64,000 nt of DNA from the NCBI GenBank assembly GCA_024639885.1, contig JAHEGD010000004.1:171549-235548 (forward strand), given 5' to 3'. The stretch is from Porticoccaceae bacterium. Its GTDB lineage: Bacteria; Pseudomonadota; Gammaproteobacteria; Pseudomonadales; Porticoccaceae. This document shows positions 30,054 through 41,443 of this stretch, in pieces (positions within the stretch are counted from its first letter, which is position 1; each line of letters starts with the position of its first letter). Below the pieces are notes generated by a model. The model searched no databases, was not told the DNA's origin, and saw nothing but the letters and a program-made list of their open reading frames with translations. Position numbers and translations under genes: made by a program.

Positions 30054-31786
30054 CAGGTTCGCTCCGTTTTGCTCAGCCACATTTCGTTCATCGCGTTGCC
30101 GGCGATCTGCATCGGGTAGACGTGCTCGGCGCGGTCGACGACGATATCCATAAATACCACCCGATCTTTCATCGCAAAGCATTCGCGCATCTTCGCCTCA
30201 AGCTGGTCGTACTCGGTGACGCGCATACCGACGTGGCCGTAGGCCTCGGTCAGCGCGACAAAGTCGGGCAGCGAATCTTCATAGACGCTGCTGGCGTAGC
30301 GGGCGCTGTATTGCATGTCCTGCCACTGCCGCACCATACCCAGCGCCGAGTTATTGAGGTTGATAATTTTAACCGGCAGGCCGTGCTGGGTGCAGGTCGA
30401 CAGCTCCTGAATGTTCATCTGGATGCTGCCCTCGCCGGTGACGCAGGCGACCATAGCATCGGGGAACGCCAACTGCGCGCCCATCGCCGCCGGCAGGCCA
30501 AAGCCCATGGTGCCGAGGCCGCCCGAGTTGATCCAGCGGCGCGGCTTGTCGAACAGGTAGTACTGGGCGGCAAACATCTGGTGCTGGCCGACATCCGAGG
30601 TCACATAGGCGTCGCCACCGGTCACCTTGTGGAGCATCTTGATCACGTCCTGCGGCTTGATCAGGCTGCCGCCGCTCGGCTCAAAGCGGTCGGCGGTATA
30701 GATGCCGTGGCGCGCCCGCCAGTCGTCGATGGTCGCCCACCACTCGCCGAGTGCGCTCTGGTCGGGGCCAGCCATCCCCTCGAGCAGCGCCAGCATATCG
30801 GTCAGCACGGTCTTGCAGCTGCCGACAATCGGGATATCGGCACCGACCGTTTTAGAGATACAGGTCGGGTCGATATCGATATGGATAATGGTCGCGTTGG
30901 GGCAGAACTTATCGGTGGCGTTGGTCACCCGGTCGTCAAAACGGGCGCCGACCGCAAAGATCACATCGGCGTGGTGCATCGCTTGGTTGGCTTCATAGGT
31001 GCCGTGCATGCCGAGCATGCCAACAAATTGACGGTCGCTGCCGGGGTAGGCGCCGAGCCCCATCAGGGTGTTGGTGATCGGGTAGTTGAGCTTGCGCGCC
31101 AGTGTCGTCAGCAGCTCGCTGGCGTTGTCGATAATCACCCCGCCACCGGCGTAGATCATCGGCTTTTTGGCCGCCAACAACGTTTTCAGAGCGCGCTTAA
31201 TCTGGCCACTGTGGCCGCGCTCGTTGGGCTGGTAGGAGCGCATCGCCACCTGCGCGGGGTAGTCGTAGGGGACCTTGATGGCCGGGTCGGTCATATCCTT
31301 GGGGATGTCGACCACCACCGGACCGGGCCGGCCGGTCGAGGCGATGTAGTAGGCCTTGGCCACGGTGGCGGCAATGTCTTCGGGGCGCTTCACCAAAAAG
31401 CTGTGTTTAACAATCGGCCGCGACACGCCGACCATGTCGGTCTCTTGGAAGGCGTCCTCGCCAATCTTGGATGACGGCACCTGTCCTGAGATGACCACCA
31501 GCGGGATCGAGTCCATGTAGGCGGTGGCGATACCGGTGATCGCATTGGTCGCGCCGGGGCCAGAGGTGACCAGCACGGTACCCACTTTACCGGTCGCGCG
31601 GGCGAAGCCATCGGCGGCGTGAACGGCAGCCTGCTCATGGCGCACCAGCAGGTGTTTGACGTCGTCTTGACGGAAAATGGCATCGTAAATATGTAGCGCA
31701 GAGCCGCCCGGGTAACCCCAGATATACTCGACACCGGCATCGCGCAGGGCGCGGATGAGTAGGTCGCCACCGGATAATTTTTCCAC
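30053..31786 (-). CDS. ilvB: Acetolactate synthase large subunit
   Basis: ThDP enzyme [17 protein letters not shown]...[36 protein letters not shown] start with GAGGAG SD. Confidence 0.96.
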
Positions 31787-32009
31787 AATCGCTCCTCGCT
31801 GCTGGGCAGCTCACTGGTCAGTCTGCCAGTTCGACGGGGCGCATGGACATGTAGAGAGGACCGCCAAAGCGGTTGGATCAGCCACACCGGTAAGTGCGTT
31901 GGGCTGGATGCAGGCTGCGGGTAACAGCACCATCACTGAACATGACCAGCGGCACGGGTAATGCCGAACTGGCGGTTAGCATCTGCGCAGGTTCACGTCA
32001 GATGGCGGC

Positions 32010-32037
32010 ATTATCCTAATAATCCGCCCCAAGTCAA
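32010..32037 (-). promoter_or_regulatory. Sigma70-type promoter of ilvBNC
   Basis: Minus strand TTGACT-N16-GATAAT about 220 nt upstream of ilvB. Confidence 0.6.
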
Positions 32038-32118
32038 CTGCGGCGTGGGCTGGGCTAGCTGCCGCTGACCCGCCACTGCTACACTGCGCACTAATTTTCG
32101 GCAAAAAGAGAGCCCAAC

Positions 32119-32559
32119 GTGCACCCGGCACTACTGTTACTGACCGCAGTTGTTAGCGCGCTCATGCTACCCAACTCACTGGCCACCCCGGTCGAACGCT
32201 GGGTCGACGAACACGGCCGCATCCACTACGGCGAGCGCGCGCCACAGGGCATCGCCAGCCAGCGGTTGGCGATCGGCGCCACGGCGCCGTCCCAGCCGGC
32301 AGCACAACCGGCCCCGCGCCGGCCCACCCCACCGCTGCCGGCCGGCAGCGTGGTGGAAGGTGAACTGCCCAGGGAGAGCCGCGAGCTGGCGGCGCTCTGC
32401 GCGCAAGCCCGCGACAACGCGGCACTGTTCAAAGATGGCCGCAGGCTGCGGTTGCGCGACAGTGCGAGCGGCGAATACCGCTTCTTAAACGACAGCGAAC
32501 GGGAGGCCGAGCTGGCTCGCGCCGAGCAGCAACAGCGCCGCTACTGCACCCCAAACTAG
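32119..32559 (+). CDS. DUF4124-domain secreted protein
   Basis: Signal peptide then VERWVDEHGRIHYGERAPQ, typical of DUF4124. Confidence 0.7.
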   Translation: MHPALLLLTAVVSALMLPNSLATPVERWVDEHGRIHYGERAPQGIASQRLAIGATAPSQPAAQPAPRRPTPPLPAGSVVEGELPRESRELAALCAQARDNAALFKDGRRLRLRDSASGEYRFLNDSEREAELARAEQQQRRYCTPN

Positions 32560-32668
32560 CGCGGTATCAGACACGGTCGCTGATCAACAGATTTAAGCTG
32601 GCAGCTTTTCGCTGCGCGCGACCCTTGCGGGTGTTGGGTGGGGCTCGGCGGGCGTTCGCGGTTAACCG

Positions 32669-33229
32669 CTACAGGGTCGCGCCGAGCTGGTCGTTATCCA
32701 CGGCAACTGGCTGGGCCTTGCCGAGCATATCGATCAACATAATCGCCCGCTGCTCACCCTTGGCCATCTGGTAGACGCCGTTGATCCCGGCGAACGGGCC
32801 GCTGATGATCTCAACTCGATCACCGGGCTGGTGGCGCGCCGGTTCAGCCGGGCCGCCCTCGCCTTCAACCCGCTGCAACAGCTCTATTACCGCATCTGGC
32901 ACCGGGATAACCTGGTAACCAAAGCGCACTAAACTGAGCACCCCAGGGGTGGAGCGCACCACCGAGGTATCCTGCTCGGCAAGATTCACTTGGATAAACA
33001 GGTAACCGGGGAACAGCGCCTCGGTAACCTGCTGCCAGCGGTTGTTGCGGCGCTTGCGCTGGGTAATGGTCGGGCTGAACACAGTAAACCGCTGGTCGCG
33101 CAGGTTATCGGCTGCCTGCTGTTCGGCGCGCGGCTTGCAGCGCACCGCCAGCCAGACCAGCGGTGGCAGGCCGGTAGTCGGCTGGTTGGCCTCCGTGGCT
33201 TGGCCGTTGTCATCACTGTGGCTAGGCAA
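32669..33229 (-). CDS. rfaH: RfaH-type transcription antiterminator (NusG paralogue)
   Basis: NGN domain WLAVRCKPRAEQQAADNLRDQRFTVFSPTI...LFPGYLFIQV...TPGVLSLVRFG and KOW domain GDRVEIISGPFAGINGVYQ. Confidence 0.85.
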   Translation of the reverse strand: MPSHSDDNGQATEANQPTTGLPPLVWLAVRCKPRAEQQAADNLRDQRFTVFSPTITQRKRRNNRWQQVTEALFPGYLFIQVNLAEQDTSVVRSTPGVLSLVRFGYQVIPVPDAVIELLQRVEGEGGPAEPARHQPGDRVEIISGPFAGINGVYQMAKGEQRAIMLIDMLGKAQPVAVDNDQLGATL

Positions 33230-33264
33230 AAAAACGACTCCCTTTGTTAGAGCGCCAGCTTAGG

Positions 33265-34764
33265 CTACTGCAGCGGCGCTAGCAACCGAGAGAGCCGGCC
33301 CAAGGCGCGCTGATAGCGGTGGCTGCGCGCGTAGCTGAGCGGGTCAAACCGCTCGCTGTCGGCCATGTCGCGCTGCAACATCGCAGCCACTTGGGCGGCG
33401 CTGCTCGCAGAGCGGATAGCAATGGTCAGTTCGAAATTAAGCCGGAACGAGCGGTTATCCAGGTTAGCGGTGCCGATCAGTACCTCCGCATTATCGGCCA
33501 ACAACACCTTCTGGTGCATAAAGCCTTTGCGGTAGCGGTAAAACGTTATACCGGCCAGCGCGCACTCCTCCATATGGGCCATACTGGAGAGCTGCACCCA
33601 GCGACTGTCGGTCATCTTGGGGGTGATGATGTGTACCGCGACGCCGCGCAATGCGGCCAGCCGCAGGGCCTTGATAACCGGCTCATCGGGGACAAAATAG
33701 GGTGTGGCTATGATCAGGCTGGTTTGTGCCCGGCTGATGACATGGAGGAACATCAACTGGCAGCTCTCCAGCTCATCGGCAGGCCCAGTCGGAATCGCCA
33801 GCGCCTCGCCACTGGCGGCAGTGGCGTCGCCAACCGGTGGCGGCTGCCAGTGCAGCGGCAGCAGCTGCTCGGTAACCCAGTACCAATCCTCGGCAAAAGA
33901 GAGCTGCACCCCCATCACCGCCGGGCCGGTCAGCTGCGTATGGGTATCGCGCCACGGGGTAAGCCGCGGATGCTGGCCGGCGTACTCGTCACCGATATTG
34001 AGTCCACCCACCAGCGCGGTGTGGCCGTCGATCAGCACAATTTTGCGGTGGTTGCGAAAGTTTACCTGGAAGCGACCGCGCCAGTTAAAGCGGGTGGTGG
34101 CGAACGGCTCGGCACGGACTCCGGCGCCGCGCAGCTTGGCCAGATAACGCCGGCTCAGCCCCCAGCTGCCGATACCGTCATAGAGCAAATAAACGGCGAC
34201 GCCACGGTTGGCGGCGGCGATCAGCGCGCTCTGCAACCGGCGACCAGTGCGGTCATTGCGAATAATATAAAACTGCACCAGCAGGTAGCGCTCGGCGCTC
34301 GCTATGGCCGCCATAATCGCATCGAAGGTGGCCGAGCCATTCTCGAGCAGTACCACCCGGTTACCGCTGGTGGCGGGCAGGCGGGCGAGCTTTTCAAGTG
34401 TTGGCCAGTGGCCAGCTGGCGCGCTGCCGTCGAGCCGGTGGTCGCGACTGAGCCGGTCGATAACCTTGGCCGCGGTGGCCTGAATCTGTAGGTCGCCACG
34501 GCGCCGCGCCGCCACATAGCCGTAAAACCGCCGCTGGCCAACCGACAGATAGAGCGGCGCCGCCAGCAGCGGCATCGCCACCAATGCCACCGCCCAGGCT
34601 ATTGCACCCTGCGTAGTGCGCGCCTTGTCGATCGCGTCGACCACCAACGCCAGCGCCAACAGCTGGGCTGACAGGTAGAGCGCCAGCGCCGCGACCGGGC
34701 TGGCCGTGAGCGCCGCCAGCAGCTGCCAGCCGCCCTCCAGCAGTGCGGCGAAGCGCTCAGCCAC
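33265..34764 (-). CDS. cls: Cardiolipin synthase (PLD family)
   Basis: Two PLD regions: FQVNFRNHRKIVLIDGHTALVGGLNIGDEY and KGFMHQKVLLADNAEVLIGTANLDNRSF; GTG at 34764 overlaps the end of the ion channel gene. Confidence 0.92.
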   Translation of the reverse strand: MAERFAALLEGGWQLLAALTASPVAALALYLSAQLLALALVVDAIDKARTTQGAIAWAVALVAMPLLAAPLYLSVGQRRFYGYVAARRRGDLQIQATAAKVIDRLSRDHRLDGSAPAGHWPTLEKLARLPATSGNRVVLLENGSATFDAIMAAIASAERYLLVQFYIIRNDRTGRRLQSALIAAANRGVAVYLLYDGIGSWGLSRRYLAKLRGAGVRAEPFATTRFNWRGRFQVNFRNHRKIVLIDGHTALVGGLNIGDEYAGQHPRLTPWRDTHTQLTGPAVMGVQLSFAEDWYWVTEQLLPLHWQPPPVGDATAASGEALAIPTGPADELESCQLMFLHVISRAQTSLIIATPYFVPDEPVIKALRLAALRGVAVHIITPKMTDSRWVQLSSMAHMEECALAGITFYRYRKGFMHQKVLLADNAEVLIGTANLDNRSFRLNFELTIAIRSASSAAQVAAMLQRDMADSERFDPLSYARSHRYQRALGRLSRLLAPLQ

Positions 34765-35608
34765 CGCTGTCGCGCCGCCGCTCGCTCCACTCTGGCAGCG
34801 CAGTGCCACAGTGGTAGCAGTATTCCGCCTCGTCGTGGTGGCCACCGCGCTCGCAGATCTGGCAGCGCACCAGCGCCCGCGCTTTGCCCATCTCTTTGGA
34901 GATCTCGGCCGAGAGTATCCCGGTGGGGATGGCGATAATCGAGTACCCGATCAGCATCGCCAGCGTGGCGATAAACTGGCCGAGCACCGTCTGTGGGGTA
35001 ATGTCGCCGTAGCCGACGGTAGTAATCGTGACGATCGTCCAGTAGATACTGCGCGGGATACTGGTAAAGCCGTTGTCCGGTCCCTCGACCAAAAACATCA
35101 CGCTGCCAAAGATCACGCTGAGCACCAGCACCACGCCGAAGAATACGAAAATTTTGTGCCGCGCCTGGGTCAGCGAGCGCAGCAGCAAGCCGGCTTCCGC
35201 TGAGTAGCGGGCCAGCTTCAACACCCTGAAGATCCGCAGCACTCGCAGTAGCCGGACCACCATCCAATAGCTCGCCTCGGGAAAAAACAGCGCCGTATAA
35301 GTGGGCAGGATAGAGAGGAAGTCGACCACCCCATAAAAGCTGAACACGTAGTGCAGTGGCTTTGGCGACGAGTAAATACGGGCGGCGTATTCGATGGTAA
35401 ACAGCCCGGTAAAAAGCCACTCAGCAATCAGCAGCTGGCGGCCGTAGTGGGCGTTGACGGCCGCTACCGAGTCGAGCATTACCGCCGCCACACTGAGCAG
35501 TATCGCGTAGATCAGTGCCAGATCGAAGGCGCGCCCGGCAGGCGAATCCGTGCCAAAAATGACTTGGTAGGTCTGTTCACGCAGACTGCGGGGCATAGCA
35601 TCACTCAC
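34757..35608 (-). CDS. Voltage-gated K+ channel-type ion transporter with C-terminal zinc-ribbon-like tail
   Basis: 6-TM, selectivity filter TTVGYGDITPQT; C-terminal CQICERGGHHDEAEYCYHCG. Confidence 0.9.
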   Translation of the reverse strand: MSDAMPRSLREQTYQVIFGTDSPAGRAFDLALIYAILLSVAAVMLDSVAAVNAHYGRQLLIAEWLFTGLFTIEYAARIYSSPKPLHYVFSFYGVVDFLSILPTYTALFFPEASYWMVVRLLRVLRIFRVLKLARYSAEAGLLLRSLTQARHKIFVFFGVVLVLSVIFGSVMFLVEGPDNGFTSIPRSIYWTIVTITTVGYGDITPQTVLGQFIATLAMLIGYSIIAIPTGILSAEISKEMGKARALVRCQICERGGHHDEAEYCYHCGTALPEWSERRRDSGG

Positions 35609-35740
35609 GGTATAGGGCTTCCTGGCCGGTTAGCTGACAGAATACCACCGCCAGCCGGGGTTGGGCACTGCAACAATTGGCCTAGCGCCCTCTGGCAGTT
35701 AAACTGGCAACCCCTGTTCACTGCGTGTGGCTAGCCCTGT

Positions 35741-36754
35741 ATGACTGCCCAAACACCCTCTTACACAACCCCAGCACAGACTGCCGCGATAATCGCCCCA
35801 GTGCCTTGCGAGAGCGAACAGCTCCACCTCGGCGAGCAGCCGCTGGCAGAACTCGGCAGCGGCCAGCTGCTGATCAAAGTCGCTGCGGCGGGCGTCAACC
35901 GCCCAGACCTGTTTCAGCGCATGGGGCTATACCCGCCGCCGCCCGGCGCATCACCGGTACTTGGGCTTGAGGTCAGCGGCCACGTGCTAGCAGTTGGTAG
36001 CGCAGTCACCGCCTTCGCGGTGGGCGACAGCGTCTGTGCCCTGCTCAGCGGCGGCGGCTACGCGGAGTTTGCAGTGGCTGACAGCGAGTGCGTGCTGCCA
36101 CTGCCAGACGGCGTATCGCTGGAGGACGCCGCAGCACTGCCGGAGACCTGCTTCACCGTCTACCACAACCTGTTCGAACGCGCCGCACTCAAGGCCGGCG
36201 AGTGGCTACTGGTGCACGGCGGCTCGTCGGGGATCGGCACTACCGCTATCCAGATGGCGGCCGCGGCCGGCGTCAACGTCATCGCCACCGCCGGCAGTGA
36301 AGAGAAGTGCCAAGCGTGCTTGACGCTCGGCGCGGCACGGGCCATCAACTACCGCGAGGAGGATTACGTCGCCGCCGTGCGCGAACTGACCGGTAGCGGC
36401 GCCAATGTGATTTTGGATATGGTCGGTGGCAGCTATGTGGCCCGCAACATTAAAGCCGCCGCGCCGGGTGGCCGGATTGTCAGCATCGCTTTTTTACAAG
36501 GCTCCAAATTAGAGTTGGATATGATGCCGGTAATGCTCAAGCAGCTCGTGCTGACCGGCTCTACTTTGCGTTCACAGCCACTCGTCAATAAACAGCGGAT
36601 CGCCGATGGACTGCGCCGTGTGGTCTGGCCGATGATTGAGCGCGGCCAACTTAAGCCGGTGATCGCCGCGCGCTTTGCGCTCGGCGAGGCCGGCGCTGCC
36701 CACCAGCTGATGGAGTCTGGCGCGCATATCGGAAAAATTTTACTGCGCCCCTAA
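35741..36754 (+). CDS. NAD(P)H quinone oxidoreductase (zinc-independent MDR/PIG3 type)
   Basis: VNRPDLFQRMGLYPPPPGASPVLGLEVSGHV...VHGGSSGIGTTAIQMA. Confidence 0.9.
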   Translation: MTAQTPSYTTPAQTAAIIAPVPCESEQLHLGEQPLAELGSGQLLIKVAAAGVNRPDLFQRMGLYPPPPGASPVLGLEVSGHVLAVGSAVTAFAVGDSVCALLSGGGYAEFAVADSECVLPLPDGVSLEDAAALPETCFTVYHNLFERAALKAGEWLLVHGGSSGIGTTAIQMAAAAGVNVIATAGSEEKCQACLTLGAARAINYREEDYVAAVRELTGSGANVILDMVGGSYVARNIKAAAPGGRIVSIAFLQGSKLELDMMPVMLKQLVLTGSTLRSQPLVNKQRIADGLRRVVWPMIERGQLKPVIAARFALGEAGAAHQLMESGAHIGKILLRP

Positions 36755-36772
36755 GCGGCGCGAGGGGAGATC

Positions 36773-37093
36773 ATGAGCAGCAGCCGATTAGTCTATTCGA
36801 CCGACGCCGGACGGGTAAAACCAGAGCAGGCCCGGCCGCCGGTCGCCAGTGGCGACGGCATCGTCCGGATCCGCCTCGAGACCGCCGGCCGCAAGGGCAA
36901 GGGGGTCACAACCCTGACCGGCTTCAACTTGGATGCCGCCGAGCTCAAGGCGCTCGGCAAACAGTTAAAACAGCTCTGCTCTACCGGCGGTACGGTGAAG
37001 GATGGCGTCATAGAAATTCAGGGCGACCATCGCCAGCAGCTCAAGGCGGCGCTCGAAAAACAGGGCTACAACGTCAAACTGGCGGGGGGTTAA
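36773..37093 (+). CDS. yciH: SUI1/YciH-family translation factor
   Basis: IRLETAGRKGKGVTTLTGFNLDAAELKALGKQLKQLCSTGGTVKDGVIEIQGDHRQQLKAALEKQGYNVKLAGG. Confidence 0.93.
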   Translation: MSSSRLVYSTDAGRVKPEQARPPVASGDGIVRIRLETAGRKGKGVTTLTGFNLDAAELKALGKQLKQLCSTGGTVKDGVIEIQGDHRQQLKAALEKQGYNVKLAGG

Positions 37094-37095
37094 CC

Positions 37096-37491
37096 GTGAC
37101 CGATCAACTGACAGAGTACACCGGCGGCTGCCACTGCGGCGCCGTGCGCTGGCGGGCATTGGGGGCGCGCCATATCGAAGCCGAGCGCTGCAACTGCTCT
37201 ATCTGCTCGATGAGCGGCTACCTCGAGTTCATTGTGCCGGCTGCCCGGTTCACCCTGCTGCAGGGCGGCGATGCCCTATCGACCTACACCTTCAACAGCA
37301 GCGTAGCCCAGCACCACTTCTGCCGCCACTGCGGCGTCAAGTCCTACTACATACCGCGCTCTAACCCAGACGGGGTATCGCTCAATGTCCACTGCTTTGA
37401 CCAGCCGCCGAGCGACATCACCATCAGTGCGTTTGACGGCGTTAACTGGGAGCAGAACGCCCACACGCTGGCCGACCGCTCCAAGCTTTAA
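37096..37491 (+). CDS. GFA-family (glutathione-dependent formaldehyde-activating-like) protein
   Basis: GGCHCGAVRWRA...CNCSICSMSGYLEFIV...HHFCRHCGVKSYYIPRSNPDG. Confidence 0.9.
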   Translation: MTDQLTEYTGGCHCGAVRWRALGARHIEAERCNCSICSMSGYLEFIVPAARFTLLQGGDALSTYTFNSSVAQHHFCRHCGVKSYYIPRSNPDGVSLNVHCFDQPPSDITISAFDGVNWEQNAHTLADRSKL

Positions 37492-37571
37492 GCGCAGCCC
37501 CGGCCGGCGATCGGCTACAATACGGCTGATTCATTTGCGGGCGACGACCCCGGCACCACAAGGACCCTTCT

Positions 37572-37910
37572 ATGAGTGATGAGACACTACCACCCTGCCC
37601 CGCCTGTCAGTCGGTTTACGCCTACAGCGATGGCGCCATGCTCAACTGCCCCGAGTGCGGCCACAGCTGGGACCCCGATGCCAGCGAAGAGCAAGAGAGC
37701 GGCATCACCGACAGCAACGGCAACCCCCTCGCCGATGGCGACACCGTCACGGTCATCAAAGACCTCAAAGTGAAAGGTTCATCGGCGGTGGTCAAGGTTG
37801 GCACCAAGGTCAAAAATATCCGGTTGGTCGGCGGCGACCACGACATCGACTGCAAGATCGACGGCTTCGGCGCCATGAAGCTAAAATCTGAGTTTGTAAA
37901 GAAAGCGTAA
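37572..37910 (+). CDS. yjdM: YjdM/PhnA-family zinc-ribbon protein
   Basis: [25 protein letters not shown]...[25 protein letters not shown]. Confidence 0.93.
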   Translation: MSDETLPPCPACQSVYAYSDGAMLNCPECGHSWDPDASEEQESGITDSNGNPLADGDTVTVIKDLKVKGSSAVVKVGTKVKNIRLVGGDHDIDCKIDGFGAMKLKSEFVKKA

Positions 37911-37944
37911 CCGCGACTGCGCACCCCCACGAAGAGAATCCACT

Positions 37945-38805
37945 ATGAGCACCTCCCCCGCTATTGAACTGTTTGTCGCCCTGCAGCGCGTGCTGCCGCG
38001 CACCTGGCTGTCGCGAACCATCGGCAAGCTCGCCGAGAGCCGCCGGCCGTGGCTAAAGAACGGCTTAATCCGCGCCGCGGTGCGCCACTTCAATATCAAC
38101 TTTGACGAGGCGGCATCGACCGAGCTGGCCGACTACGAGCACTTCAACGCGTTCTTTACCCGCGCCCTGCGCGAAGGTGCGCGGCCAATCCACGCCGCCA
38201 GCGACGCGATTGTCTCGCCGGCCGACGGCGTCATCAGCCAGTTTGGTGAGATCGACGATGGCCAGCTGATCCAAGCCAAGGGTGTCCACTACTCGGCGGC
38301 GCAGCTGCTCGGCAGCGAGACCAGTGCCGAGCACTACCGCGGTGGCGAGTTCGCCACTGTCTACCTGTCGCCGCGCGACTACCACCGGGTACACATGCCG
38401 TGCGATGGCACGCTGGTGCGCAGCCGCTACATCCCCGGCGAGCTGTTCTCGGTCAACGAGAAAACCGCCGCCGGTCTGCCCAACCTGTTTGTCCGCAACG
38501 AGCGGCTGGTCTGTGAGTTCGACAGTGACCACGGCCCATTTGCGCTGGTACTGGTTGGCGCCATGCTGGTCGCCGGCATCGAGACGGTGTGGGGCGGCCA
38601 CGAGCAGCCGGGGCCGGGCGAGGTGCGCGAGCGCGACCACCGCGACGACGCGCTCAGCTATGCGCGCGGCGACGAGATCGGCCGGTTTAAGTTTGGCTCA
38701 ACGGTGATCGCGCTGTTCCCCGACGACCGGCTCGACTGGTTGAACATCATCGAACCGGGCTGCGCGGTACTGATGGGCGAACAGATCGCCCGCACCGAGG
38801 GGTGA
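37945..38805 (+). CDS. psd: Phosphatidylserine decarboxylase proenzyme
   Basis: FNAFFTRALREGARPI...SPADGVISQFGEI...YLSPRDYHRVHMP; autocleavage FGST motif (GRFKFGSTVI). Confidence 0.95.
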   Translation: MSTSPAIELFVALQRVLPRTWLSRTIGKLAESRRPWLKNGLIRAAVRHFNINFDEAASTELADYEHFNAFFTRALREGARPIHAASDAIVSPADGVISQFGEIDDGQLIQAKGVHYSAAQLLGSETSAEHYRGGEFATVYLSPRDYHRVHMPCDGTLVRSRYIPGELFSVNEKTAAGLPNLFVRNERLVCEFDSDHGPFALVLVGAMLVAGIETVWGGHEQPGPGEVRERDHRDDALSYARGDEIGRFKFGSTVIALFPDDRLDWLNIIEPGCAVLMGEQIARTEG

Positions 38806-39891
38806 TTAACCGCCGTGGAAACGCGGCGAGTAGTCGACCACCTCGTTGGTGAAGGTGGCCACCCGCGCCGGATCGATATCGGGTGTGATGCCGTGGCCGA
38901 GGTTGAAGATGTGGCCGCTGCCGCTGCCGTAGCTATCGAGTATCCGCCGCACTTCGGCGACGATGGTGGCGTCGTCGGCGCGCAACAGCGCCGGGTCCAT
39001 GTTGCCCTGCAGCGCGACGCGGTCGCCGACGGTGGCGCGCACCGCCGCTAAGTCGACCGTCCAATCGACCCCTAGCGCACTGCAACCGCTGTCGGCCATC
39101 GCCGGCAGCCACTGGCCGCCCCCTTTGGTAAACAGGATCACCGGCACTTCGCGGCCGTCGGCGTGGCGGTTGAGGTCGGCGACGATGTCGTTCATGTAGC
39201 GCAGCGAAAACTCGCGGTAGGCGAGGTGGCTGAGCGCGCCGCCCCAAGTATCAAAAATCTGTACCGCTTGTGCGCCGGCGGCAATTTGCGCGTTGAGGTA
39301 GTTGGTTACCGACGCGGCCAACTTGGCGAGCAGTTGGTGCATCAGCTCCGGCTGGGTGTAGAGCATCGTCTTGGCGCGGGCAAAATCGCGCGATGAACCG
39401 CCCTCGACCATGTAAGTGGCCAGCGTCCACGGGCTGCCGGAGAAGCCGATCAGCGGCACCGCACCGTTGAGCTCGCGGCGGATCATCGTCACGGCATCGG
39501 TCACATAACTTAAATCGCGCGCGGTATCGACCACCTCGAGCGCCTCGATCGCCTGCTCGGTGCGCACCGGCTTGTGAAACTTGGGCCCTTCACCGGTCTC
39601 GAAGTAGAGCCCGAGCCCCATCGCATCGGGGATGGTGAGAATATCCGAAAACAGAATCGCGGCATCCAGCGGATAGCGGCGCAGCGGCTGCAGAGTCACC
39701 TCGCAGGCCAGCTCGGTATTTTTGCAGAGGCTCATAAAGTCACCGGCCTGGCCGCGCGCGGCGCGGTACTCGGGCAGGTAGCGGCCGGCTTGGCGCATCA
39801 TCCAGACCGGGGTACGGTCGACCGGCTGGCGCAGCAGCGCGCGCAAAAAGCGGTCGTTCTTTAGTGGGGCAAACTCGGTGGCGCTGGTCAT
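38806..39891 (-). CDS. hemE: Uroporphyrinogen decarboxylase
   Basis: [35 protein letters not shown] signature. Confidence 0.97.
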   Translation of the reverse strand: MTSATEFAPLKNDRFLRALLRQPVDRTPVWMMRQAGRYLPEYRAARGQAGDFMSLCKNTELACEVTLQPLRRYPLDAAILFSDILTIPDAMGLGLYFETGEGPKFHKPVRTEQAIEALEVVDTARDLSYVTDAVTMIRRELNGAVPLIGFSGSPWTLATYMVEGGSSRDFARAKTMLYTQPELMHQLLAKLAASVTNYLNAQIAAGAQAVQIFDTWGGALSHLAYREFSLRYMNDIVADLNRHADGREVPVILFTKGGGQWLPAMADSGCSALGVDWTVDLAAVRATVGDRVALQGNMDPALLRADDATIVAEVRRILDSYGSGSGHIFNLGHGITPDIDPARVATFTNEVVDYSPRFHGG

Positions 39892-39918
39892 GGCAGTACT
39901 CTATCAAAGGCTATAACA

Positions 39919-39941
39919 AACGGGCCGCAGTGCGGCCCGTT
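39919..39941 (-). terminator. Intrinsic terminator downstream of gltD
   Basis: AACGGGCCGC-AGT-GCGGCCCGTT followed on the minus strand by TTGTTAT. Confidence 0.8.
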
Positions 39942-39957
39942 AGCGGTGGTCTGGCAG

Positions 39958-41418
<1,461 letters not shown>

Positions 41419-41443
41419 TCAATTAGTTGGTTGTGTGGTTGCC

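Noticed and set aside
30122-31474. 450-aa plus-strand ORF antisense to ilvB
   Set aside because: Shadow ORF of a highly conserved gene; His/Val/Gly/Arg-rich low-information translation
32560-32668. Possible tRNA or ncRNA in the DUF4124/rfaH gap
   Set aside because: No cloverleaf or GGTTCRA motif; only short GC-rich repeats
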